NCBI GenBank assembly: GCA_964417835.1
Contig: CAYQJD010000009.1
Location: 1 to 30,515, forward strand
Source of the DNA: UMGS1124 sp964417835
GTDB lineage: Bacteria; Bacillota_I; Bacilli_A; RF39; UBA660
DNA length: 30,515 nucleotides
Direction: 5' to 3'
The position numbers and the translations under genes are program-made. The notes beneath the pieces were generated by a model, which worked only from the letters and a program-made list of their open reading frames with translations, had not been told where the DNA came from and did not search any database. Below, piece after piece: positions 15,378 through 23,386 of this stretch; position 1 is the first letter of the stretch; each line of letters starts with the position of its first letter.

Positions 15378-17615
15378 CTATTCTCCAAAAAAGTCATCAA
15401 AATATTGATCATCAGTTATATTTTCATCAGAATCATCTTCAATATTTCCATATTCAAAAACTTCATCAGGTTCAGATTTTTTAATATCACTCTGTTTAAA
15501 ATCAGTAGAATTTTCATTCAATATATCGTTAAATGTTTTTTCAGAATTATCATTTTTAATATTATTGCTTTTATTTTTTTCAATATCAATATTATCATTA
15601 TTAATATCCTCTAAAATATCAAGATTAAAATCTGATACATCTTTTTCATCTAATTTCTTATCAGTATCAACTGTATTGTTCTTTTCGTTTTCTTGTTTTT
15701 CCTCTTCTTCTAATTCAGCAATTTTTGCATCGATTTTCTTAAGCAATTCATCTACATCAAAATCACTTGATTCTTTAAAAGGATCTGGCATATTATTATC
15801 CCCAATAAGGTTTGGTTTTGAATTAATACCTGGATTAAAATTAGGCATTCCTCCGCCAAAATTTGGCATTCCACCAAAGTTAGGCATGCCTCCAAAATTT
15901 GGCATAGAGTCCTTCTTTTTCTGATTAACATATTCTTTTAAATCAAATAATCCTATTGAACCTTTAGTACGTTCAACAAATTCAGCTTTTGGATAAGTTT
16001 TTCCCCAATTTATTTCATAACTTGGTTTTAATTTAGTTTTAAAAGGATTTGATCTAGATCTTAAAATAATTACTTCATTCATTTTCATTTTCTGTAAATC
16101 ACTTACTGTTACTAATGGAGTGGAAGCAGTTTTATCCTTTTCTTTTGATTTTTTTTCTCCACATAATTTACTAATTTCTTCTAGAGCTGATAGTTCAGTA
16201 GTTAAAAGGTAAATTAAATTCCCACAGTTACTTCTTATAGTTTCTGCATCTTCTTTACCATAAACATCATTTAACTGAGCGAAATTTTGAATAATAAATG
16301 TAAATCTTATCGCTCTACTTCTTGCTGCTGTAACCATTGTAGTAACATCTTTTAAAGGAGGCATATTTGCAAATTCATCTAGTATAAAATTTGTTCTTAC
16401 TGGTAATTTTCCACCAGATTCTTGAGCAACATCAATTAATGTTTCATAACATTGTTTTATAAATATAGTTGCTAAAGCATGATAAGTAGTCTTTTCATCA
16501 TGAATAACCATAAATACTGCAGTAGGGCGTTTACCAATATCACGCATATTAAAATCACTTCTTGAAAGCATTTCGGATAATTGTTCACGACTTGCAAATA
16601 AACGTATTTTTTGCCTAAAGACTGATAAAATTCCACCTTTAGTTTCTGAAGGAGAATTAATAGTATTAGATGCGAATACATAAGGTATACTTGATTCTCC
16701 TTTTAAATTAAAATATTCCTTTATATAATTAGAAGCTCCAAATTTATCTTCTCCAACAGTAGTAACATAATTTATAGAATTTAAATTTATCTCTTCTTCT
16801 TTAGCATCTTCAAATAACCCCAAAGTAACTCCAGCAAAATAGTCAGAAGCTGATTTTTCCCAAAAAGGATCTTGCGCTTTCTTATCTTGTAAAATATTTA
16901 ATGCTACGTCATCTACTAACTCTGTTGCTTTATCAGTATTCCCCGCTTTATATAATTGATATGGTAATGTTAGAGGATTCCAACAATTACCTAACTGAGG
17001 ATTACGAAAATTAAGAACTATTATATCATATCCTCTAGCTCTTAATAAGTTAGAATGATTTTTATAAATTTCACCTTTAGGATCTGTTATAACCATACTT
17101 TCTTTGGTTTTTGCTAAACTATAAACTAAAGGGTCGACTACACTAGTAGTTTTACCACTACCTGTAGCACCTATTACTAAAGTATGATTTTCTCCATTAT
17201 CTACCCACATTTCTTTACCATTATTTATAAGTACAGTACCAGCAGCTTTAGAATCAGGGTCATCTATTGCAACCTTAACAACTTTAGATGCAGACTTCAT
17301 TTCTTTTTCTTTTGCCCATCTTGCATAACCATTCTCATTTTTTTCATCTAATTTTAATCCAAACCCATGTCCTTTTTCTCTTTCAAAAATATAAGATGAA
17401 ACACTAAAGAATATTGCTATTAAAACTAAAAAGAACACTAAAAGAGTTATTAATATATATTTCGGAGTAAACCCTAAAAATGGATTTAATCCATAAAATT
17501 CTCCCTCATTTAATAATCCAATAACATTAACTACTGCTATACTTGATAAAAACAATAAAAATACACAAAATATAATAAAAATAATAAAATCCTTAGAATT
17601 GACCCTAAATTTCAT
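15378..17615 (-). CDS. VirD4/TraG-type T4SS coupling ATPase
   Basis: Coupling proteins bring the substrate to the secretion channel. The 745-residue product has two N-terminal transmembrane helices (about 10-33 and 52-75), Walker A GATGSGKTT (149-157), DPKGEIY (178-184), Walker B ILDEFANMPP (411-420) and RSRAIRFTFIIQN (432-444), all typical of the TraG/VirD4 family. After residue 570 the tail departs from the family: three MPNFGG(G) copies and a partial fourth at 571-593, then about 150 residues rich in Asp, Glu and Asn with a short coiled-coil-like stretch (622-645). It is the last gene of the cluster; AAGGGATG lies upstream of the ATG. The tail may bind substrates; this is inference. Confidence 0.93.
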   Translation of the reverse strand: MKFRVNSKDFIIFIIFCVFLLFLSSIAVVNVIGLLNEGEFYGLNPFLGFTPKYILITLLVFFLVLIAIFFSVSSYIFEREKGHGFGLKLDEKNENGYARWAKEKEMKSASKVVKVAIDDPDSKAAGTVLINNGKEMWVDNGENHTLVIGATGSGKTTSVVDPLVYSLAKTKESMVITDPKGEIYKNHSNLLRARGYDIIVLNFRNPQLGNCWNPLTLPYQLYKAGNTDKATELVDDVALNILQDKKAQDPFWEKSASDYFAGVTLGLFEDAKEEEINLNSINYVTTVGEDKFGASNYIKEYFNLKGESSIPYVFASNTINSPSETKGGILSVFRQKIRLFASREQLSEMLSRSDFNMRDIGKRPTAVFMVIHDEKTTYHALATIFIKQCYETLIDVAQESGGKLPVRTNFILDEFANMPPLKDVTTMVTAARSRAIRFTFIIQNFAQLNDVYGKEDAETIRSNCGNLIYLLTTELSALEEISKLCGEKKSKEKDKTASTPLVTVSDLQKMKMNEVIILRSRSNPFKTKLKPSYEINWGKTYPKAEFVERTKGSIGLFDLKEYVNQKKKDSMPNFGGMPNFGGMPNFGGGMPNFNPGINSKPNLIGDNNMPDPFKESSDFDVDELLKKIDAKIAELEEEEKQENEKNNTVDTDKKLDEKDVSDFNLDILEDINNDNIDIEKNKSNNIKNDNSEKTFNDILNENSTDFKQSDIKKSEPDEVFEYGNIEDDSDENITDDQYFDDFFGE
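15837..15905 (-). repeat. MPNFGG-coding tandem repeat in the virD4 tail
   Basis: Three in-frame units of 18-21 bases plus a partial fourth encode MPNFGG, MPNFGG, MPNFGGG and MPNFN. Codons differ between the copies (CCA/CCT, AAT/AAC, GGA/GGC/GGT), so the repeat is kept at the protein level and is not a fresh slippage product. Copy number may vary between strains. Confidence 0.85.
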
Positions 17616-17669
17616 AAAAACATCCCTTCAATATCATATTATAAACTAATGAATATATTTTTTCCATAA

Positions 17670-18380
17670 TTATTTATTAGATTTCTTTATCTTCTCATAT
17701 ATAACTAAAATTATAATTAATAATATTACTATTACTATTAAAAGAAAATAGTTAATAAAAGCCTCAGTAAAATATCCATCTTTTAAATATGTATTATTTC
17801 TATTAGCTTCTACATCAAAATTTATATTTATGTATTTATCAATATAATTATTTTTATCAATATACCAATAATAAGTGTTGTTTTTTTCTTCATCACAATT
17901 AGTATCTTTAATTTTTTTATCTGTACTAAAAGTAATAGTTATTTTCTCTAAATAAGGGTAAACTGAAAATATATTTTTTATTCCATTAGCATTTAAATAA
18001 TACTCATTTATAAAAACTTTATCAAAAAGTATATGACCTATATAAGTATTAGAATAACTTGAACTATCTAAAAAATCATAATTAAGATTTATTCCATATA
18101 CTCCACTATCATCAACAATACTTTTATTATAAAATGTAAAAGAAGATAAATTATCACCCTCTGCTAATTGTTCTGGATCATCTAAGTAATTAATTGAAAT
18201 ATTTGACTGATAATAAAGATTAATATAATAAGATAATGGATTATTTTCATAAATAATATCTTTTTCTCCTAAAACATTAATACTTTCTTTAAAAGTATTA
18301 TCTTCATAAGTTAAATTATAATTTGCAGAACATCCTGTAATAATAAAAGATAACAGTATTAAAAATATAATTCTTTTCAT
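17670..18380 (-). CDS. Lipoprotein with C-terminal transmembrane helix, T4SS-associated
   Basis: The 236-residue product begins with a lipoprotein signal: MKRIIFLILLSFIITGCSAN, where ITGC is the lipobox and Cys17 the lipidation site. A second hydrophobic helix lies near the C-terminus (about 209-229), followed by the basic KIKKSNK. This gives an extracellular domain of roughly 190 residues held to the membrane at both ends. The domain is rich in Asn, Tyr and Ile; I recognise no family. The ribosome binding site AAAGGAT overlaps the stop region of the upstream gene, so it is cotranslated with the T4SS cluster. A structural role in the channel is inferred from position only. Confidence 0.75.
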   Translation of the reverse strand: MKRIIFLILLSFIITGCSANYNLTYEDNTFKESINVLGEKDIIYENNPLSYYINLYYQSNISINYLDDPEQLAEGDNLSSFTFYNKSIVDDSGVYGINLNYDFLDSSSYSNTYIGHILFDKVFINEYYLNANGIKNIFSVYPYLEKITITFSTDKKIKDTNCDEEKNNTYYWYIDKNNYIDKYININFDVEANRNNTYLKDGYFTEAFINYFLLIVIVILLIIILVIYEKIKKSNK

Positions 18381-18385
18381 AAAAT

Positions 18386-20278
18386 CTATCCTTTACAATA
18401 TTGAGAATAATAAGAAGACATATCTACTACAGTATATTTATTAAATTGAGAATAATCATAATTATTAAATTGAATACCATATTTTTTCCCTTTAGCTTCA
18501 GCAACAATTAAACTCGAACCAGTATTTTTCAAAATTATCATAACATGACTAGTGTTTGCTGCAACATCTCCAGTTTTTGCATCACTTGCTTTTATAGCGG
18601 AACCTAAATTTCTAAACTCTCTTCCAATAATTGGAGAAAAATTAGTACAACCTCCATTTTTTAAAGCCCAAGAAACAAAGCCACTACAATCTAATCCATT
18701 GGCTTGTTTTGATCCAGCAGGTTGTGCAGATGACCCACTTGCTGTAACAGTTGCACTTGCGCCCCAATTTCCATTTATTCCATCAGAAATCACACCATGT
18801 CCACCGCCCCATAAATAAGGTACTACAAAGCCATAATCTAAAGCTCCTTGAATTAAGTCATATGCTGCTAACGCTGGAGCTGTTCCAGTACCAAATTTTG
18901 AATATACATCATTTTTTATTTTGCTATTCCATTCATCTAATTTTTCTTGACCAATTTTAGATAAAATTGATTCTCCTAAAGACAAAATTTCCGCACTCCC
19001 ACCAGCCATACTAGAATTGCTCAAGTCTCCAATACTTCCACCAGAACAAGATAAATTTGAAGTAGATAAAACATTAGAAGTAACATAATCATGTATTGCT
19101 TTATTAGTTTCACTACTATAACTGCTTCCATCATCTAAAATATTAAATGTCAAATTAGTATTAGTATCAATAAATTTACTAGAAAAAATATTCTTCATTT
19201 GCTGATTGAATGAATAAATATCACTATTAGAAATGTTTTGAACTATACTTTCATTTACTGGATTAATAGACAAAAAATAAAAGTCAATAGTATTATTAGA
19301 TGATATTAAATTACTAAAGTAACTATAATAATTATTTATATTATATATATCATTATAACCTATAGAGAATACATAAATCTTTTTTGTTGAATCATTATTT
19401 GTTATTTCTGAATTTATAGTACTTGATAACCAATTATAATCAGCTGACGTACTAGTCAGAAAAGTAATATTTTCTACATTAGAGACATTTTTTAAATCAT
19501 CTAATCTTTTATCTCCAACATAAACTAACTTCTCATTAACCTCACTAGTAGTACAATTTTGTCCCATTGTATAAGTTGAAGACAAAACTGTTGTATTTGT
19601 AAGAAATAAATTTTCATAATCTTTAGCACTTGCCAAAACAAGAATTACCATTAAGAAAAAAAATGGAATTCCTATACATAAAAGTAATTTTATTTTAAAA
19701 TTTTTTGTAAAAACACTACTTATATCAAATGAAAAAATATTATCACTTTTACCAGAAGCAACACTTTCATTTGAACCAGCACTTTCTTCAGTGGAATTTT
19801 GAATATTTAAATTACTTGGAATTGCATTATCAGATACACCTTCTGATGGTGAATTATTTGGATTACTTCCTAGATTATTAGCTAAATTGTTTTTATTCAT
19901 GTTAGTTGCAATTGTGGCGTCACCACCACCATTTCCGTTCATACTTGTCAAAGCTTTATAACTATTCCCTACTGTATCTGTGATTCCTACATCATCTAAT
20001 CCTTTTGCAATATCTCCAACAGGGGTTTTAGCTAAAGGCTCTGCTACTTTATTAACAGTGTCATTCCACGCTTCATTTACTTTATCTCCTACAACTGGAA
20101 TATTAGAAAGAGAATCTTTTGCTTGAGAAAACTTACCGCCAGTAAAGTAATCAGCAGCCATAGTTCCGGCAACATCAACAGCCTTAGCTGTTGATTCTTG
20201 TTTTTGCTCTTTTTCTATTTCTTCACTGCTTTTATTTTCATCATAAGAAGAATTTTCTCGAGCCTTATATTTTTCCAT
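18386..20278 (-). CDS. Membrane-anchored NlpC/P60 wall hydrolase with a degenerate SGNH-like domain
   Basis: The 630-residue protein has a cytoplasmic N-terminal part (1-195, low complexity from about 110), one transmembrane helix (about 196-217) and an extracellular part. Residues 250-400 follow the block order of SGNH/GDSL hydrolases: YVGDKR (253-258), IGYND (306-310) and DDGSSY (382-387). The block I Ser is replaced by Lys257 and the block V His appears to be Ser386, so this domain is probably inactive. Residues 465-630 form an NlpC/P60 domain with NGLDCSGFVSWAL (catalytic Cys531) and GDVAANTSHVMIIL (His578), which cuts peptidoglycan stems. In Gram-positive T4SS such enzymes open the wall. 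GGCGGTGATGAA precedes the ATG. Confidence 0.8.
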   Translation of the reverse strand: MEKYKARENSSYDENKSSEEIEKEQKQESTAKAVDVAGTMAADYFTGGKFSQAKDSLSNIPVVGDKVNEAWNDTVNKVAEPLAKTPVGDIAKGLDDVGITDTVGNSYKALTSMNGNGGGDATIATNMNKNNLANNLGSNPNNSPSEGVSDNAIPSNLNIQNSTEESAGSNESVASGKSDNIFSFDISSVFTKNFKIKLLLCIGIPFFFLMVILVLASAKDYENLFLTNTTVLSSTYTMGQNCTTSEVNEKLVYVGDKRLDDLKNVSNVENITFLTSTSADYNWLSSTINSEITNNDSTKKIYVFSIGYNDIYNINNYYSYFSNLISSNNTIDFYFLSINPVNESIVQNISNSDIYSFNQQMKNIFSSKFIDTNTNLTFNILDDGSSYSSETNKAIHDYVTSNVLSTSNLSCSGGSIGDLSNSSMAGGSAEILSLGESILSKIGQEKLDEWNSKIKNDVYSKFGTGTAPALAAYDLIQGALDYGFVVPYLWGGGHGVISDGINGNWGASATVTASGSSAQPAGSKQANGLDCSGFVSWALKNGGCTNFSPIIGREFRNLGSAIKASDAKTGDVAANTSHVMIILKNTGSSLIVAEAKGKKYGIQFNNYDYSQFNKYTVVDMSSYYSQYCKG

Positions 20279-20295
20279 TTCATCACCGCCAATTT

Positions 20296-20793
20296 TTACT
20301 TTAATTCAACTGTATAATCATCTAAATAAACTTCATAATCCATTATAGAAATTTCTTTAAAAATATAATATTTATCATTTTTATCATATATCCTAAAATA
20401 TTTATAACCATCAATTGTTGATACACTATATCTATCAACTTCTAAACTATACAAAGCCAAACTCATATAATCATCTACATAACTAATAAAGTTTTCTAAA
20501 CTCCCAAATTTAGCATTTCTATAGTTTTCATTTAATGAATTATAAGCTTCATTAATATTGTTAATCATATTATTTTTAAAATCATTTAAATATTTGCTTA
20601 CTATATCACTTTCTGTCATATAAATAGGTATAAATTCATTTGCACTATAATTTTTTAAATATGTATATTCTTCATTTGTATTATTTTCCTTATCAAAATA
20701 ATCATTTGAGACAAGATAATATATGAGAGTAAATATAAAAATTATTATAACACAAATAAATATAATTTTTTTATTTTTTAAAATATTTTCCAT
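20296..20793 (-). CDS. Single-pass VirB8/NTF2-like T4SS protein (second of a pair)
   Basis: The 165-residue product has an N-terminal transmembrane helix (about 9-29, IIFICVIIIFIFTLIYYLV) with the rest predicted outside. The extracellular part carries AYNSLNENYRNAKFGSLENF and YKYFRIYDKNDKYYIFKEI, a helix-then-sheet pattern like NTF2-fold proteins such as VirB8 and TcpC. No family assignment is certain. It begins 2 bases after the stop of its upstream neighbour, which has the same layout. A VirB8-like scaffold role is inferred. Confidence 0.65.
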   Translation of the reverse strand: MENILKNKKIIFICVIIIFIFTLIYYLVSNDYFDKENNTNEEYTYLKNYSANEFIPIYMTESDIVSKYLNDFKNNMINNINEAYNSLNENYRNAKFGSLENFISYVDDYMSLALYSLEVDRYSVSTIDGYKYFRIYDKNDKYYIFKEISIMDYEVYLDDYTVELK

Positions 20794-20795
20794 AT

Positions 20796-21308
20796 TTAAA
20801 CCTCATTAAATATATTTCCACTATATGGCATTATACTAAATAGCTGATTATTCATATCTAAATCTACTATGTAATAATAATCTCCTTGTTTCTCACTACC
20901 ATCTATAGTTTCTAAATATAAATATCCATACACATAATATCTTATATAATTATCATTTAAATTTTCATAATACATTTTTTTAGAAACATAAGAATAATTT
21001 CCATCTAATTTTGTAACAAAATCATAAAGATTATTTTCATTTATATTATTTTTACTAATATAATTTTGATCTAAAATTTTAAATAAATTATCGTAATCTT
21101 TTGTTTCTAAATAAACAATATATTTATATATACAAGAATTAACTGTAAAAAATCTAGAATAATCCTTCACTAAATTATATTTATTTTTTATATTTTCTTT
21201 ATTTTCTTCTTGATTATTTTTATTTCTAAAATTAACTAAGAAAATACTTATAACAGCTAATAAAATACAAATAAATAATATTTTATAATCACTTTTCTTT
21301 AATTTCAT
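20796..21308 (-). CDS. Single-pass VirB8/NTF2-like T4SS protein (first of a pair)
   Basis: The 170-residue product has one N-terminal transmembrane helix (about 9-26) and an extracellular domain with DYDNLFKILDQNYISKNNI, followed by beta-strand-like segments (YIRYYVYGYLYLETIDG, GDYYYIVDLDMNNQLFSIMP). The layout matches the next gene: short cytoplasmic start, one helix, a 'L..NY' helix and a C-terminal sheet. This suggests a VirB8-like NTF2 fold. Sequence similarity between the two is low by eye, so paralogy is likely but not proven. AGGAGA precedes the ATG. Confidence 0.65.
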   Translation of the reverse strand: MKLKKSDYKILFICILLAVISIFLVNFRNKNNQEENKENIKNKYNLVKDYSRFFTVNSCIYKYIVYLETKDYDNLFKILDQNYISKNNINENNLYDFVTKLDGNYSYVSKKMYYENLNDNYIRYYVYGYLYLETIDGSEKQGDYYYIVDLDMNNQLFSIMPYSGNIFNEV

Positions 21309-21317
21309 AAGTATCTC

Positions 21318-23372
21318 CTAACTATTTAATTTATAATTACCATTTGAAAATAATTCCCATTCAGCTTCTCTTCTTCTTACTAAACCCTTAGAATATTTAC
21401 CAGAAGCAGTAACAGGTTTTGACATATAATTATTATATAATGCCTGTGTATTACCATAAGATTTGTAGGCTTGAACAAAACCATTAACGTTATAATTATA
21501 TTTTCTACTAATTAAAGCATCTATTTGATAACTTTCCAAATTGATTCCTGCAACAGAAAGCATTGATACTATTGAATCCCTTGCACTTTCTAATTCCATT
21601 TGTTCTACCTTATCTACTATATCTTTTGATACTCTTGAACCCACTGTTATTGAGTCTGGATTAACACCTAATGATTTAAATCTTTCTTTATTATATTTTG
21701 GTACTATACCCCATCCAATTGTCACATTTCCATATCCATCATCAAATGCAATATAATCGTTTCCACTTTGCTTAGGTGTACCTTCCCAACTATGAATAAA
21801 CTCTATTAAAGAACTTGAACTTACAGAAATAGTACGAGCACTATCGGCAGAAATAAAGTTTAAGGGATCTTGTGCAGAAGACCCATTATTTCCTCCTACT
21901 CTTACTTCAAAATGCAAATGCCCTCCAGTAGAATTTCCAGTGCTTCCAACCTTACCAATAACTTGGCCTTGCATAACACTATCTCCAGCTTTTACTCTTA
22001 TAGAACCAGTATACATATGCGCGTACAAAGTATAATTCCCATCACTATGTTGAATTACAACATAATTTCCGTATCCTCCACCACATGAAGTATCACCTTT
22101 TACACAACTACCTGTACCACCTGAGGGATATACTACAATCCCACTTTTTGATGCAATTACATTTGCAACTCCTTCTGTAGCAGCAATATCAACTCCATAG
22201 TGCATAGAATTTTTTTTAGTAATAGGATGTATACGACTCCCAAATTTACTAGAAATAGTAACACTTGTTGGTTCGCCTATCGCCATCTCAATGCCACCAT
22301 TATTTGTAATCTCACTTCCCCCGATAGGCCACCAATATGTATCGGAAGAAACATAGTTTACAAAATTACTTGAAGGCGTTGATGCAAATTCTCCATATGA
22401 TTCTAATATTTCTTTTATATTAGAAATAATTTTTTTTCGTATTTCTACAATCTCATCTTCATATTTCTCATATTCTTCATCTGTAAGTTCAGACATTTTA
22501 GTATGCTGAGTTTTAGCTAATACTGATTCAAATTCCTTTTGCAATTGAAATTTATTATCAAAATATCTATTATTTTCCAAAAACTCCCAATATAAATCTT
22601 GATCCACTCCCTTATTACTAGTTTCTCCTAAAAAATAACCAGAATAATCTGTTGTACTTTCTTGACACTTTTTTTCGTTATTATTACTACTTAAAAAAGA
22701 AAGACCAATACTATCAAAAAAACTCGCTGAATAAGTTTCAACTTTAACAACGCACTTCCCATTTAATGGAACAAAATTATCTTCACTACAAACATATGAA
22801 GTCGATCCATTTTCATTAGTAACATAATAAGGAAGCTCAGTAGAAACACCATAACAAGCTTGGCTATATCCAATCATTGCATTCATTAATGTTTTCAAAC
22901 TATCTATTTCATTTTTAAAATATTCTTGAGCTCCAGGGATATCATTATCATCTGTTCCAATATATTTTTCTTTCTTTTCACCTTCATCAACCGTATATCC
23001 ATACTGAAATAATTGTCCATCATATGATGATACTCCAGTACCTTCATCTCTAAAAGAATCTGGTGTTAAACCATAAAATACTGTCTCAATAATTATATTA
23101 TCATCAATTTTGTAACCTTTTTTTTCATAACTTGCTAATAAACTATATAATCTTTTATAAAATTTTTCTTTTGTTTTTAAAACTTCATCGACGCATTCTG
23201 TATCATCTTCACCACAACCCTGAATCCAATAATTCTTATTCTGACTTAAAAACTCTTCCCAATTAAAATCAGAATATGCAAAATTAGCAGCAAATGGTTT
23301 TATTTTAATACAAAAAAATGTTATCAAAACAAAAGCTAAAATAAGCCCTTTTTTTAATAACCTTTTATTCAT
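21318..23372 (-). CDS. Bifunctional wall hydrolase: M23 endopeptidase plus GH24 lysozyme (VirB1 role)
   Basis: The 684-residue protein starts with a signal or anchor helix (about 8-29). Residues 35-340 form an unassigned region with several Cys and a charged helical stretch (270-330). The M23/LytM domain spans about 370-505: HYGVD (H391, D395), LYAHM (H452) and HLH (485-487) are the zinc and catalytic residues, all present. The end (about 520-684) is a phage-type lysozyme: FIHSWEG with Glu530, YIAFDDGYGNVTIGWG (540-555) and GLVRRREAEWELF near the end are GH24 landmarks. It would cut both peptide bridges and glycan strands. AGGCGGTGG precedes the ATG; it follows virB4 by 14 bases. Confidence 0.9.
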   Translation of the reverse strand: MNKRLLKKGLILAFVLITFFCIKIKPFAANFAYSDFNWEEFLSQNKNYWIQGCGEDDTECVDEVLKTKEKFYKRLYSLLASYEKKGYKIDDNIIIETVFYGLTPDSFRDEGTGVSSYDGQLFQYGYTVDEGEKKEKYIGTDDNDIPGAQEYFKNEIDSLKTLMNAMIGYSQACYGVSTELPYYVTNENGSTSYVCSEDNFVPLNGKCVVKVETYSASFFDSIGLSFLSSNNNEKKCQESTTDYSGYFLGETSNKGVDQDLYWEFLENNRYFDNKFQLQKEFESVLAKTQHTKMSELTDEEYEKYEDEIVEIRKKIISNIKEILESYGEFASTPSSNFVNYVSSDTYWWPIGGSEITNNGGIEMAIGEPTSVTISSKFGSRIHPITKKNSMHYGVDIAATEGVANVIASKSGIVVYPSGGTGSCVKGDTSCGGGYGNYVVIQHSDGNYTLYAHMYTGSIRVKAGDSVMQGQVIGKVGSTGNSTGGHLHFEVRVGGNNGSSAQDPLNFISADSARTISVSSSSLIEFIHSWEGTPKQSGNDYIAFDDGYGNVTIGWGIVPKYNKERFKSLGVNPDSITVGSRVSKDIVDKVEQMELESARDSIVSMLSVAGINLESYQIDALISRKYNYNVNGFVQAYKSYGNTQALYNNYMSKPVTASGKYSKGLVRRREAEWELFSNGNYKLNS

Positions 23373-23386
23373 AAAACCACCGCCTC

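Noticed and set aside
15837..15905. CRISPR or recent slippage repeat
   Set aside because: The units are in frame, have no spacers and differ in synonymous codons; it is a protein repeat.
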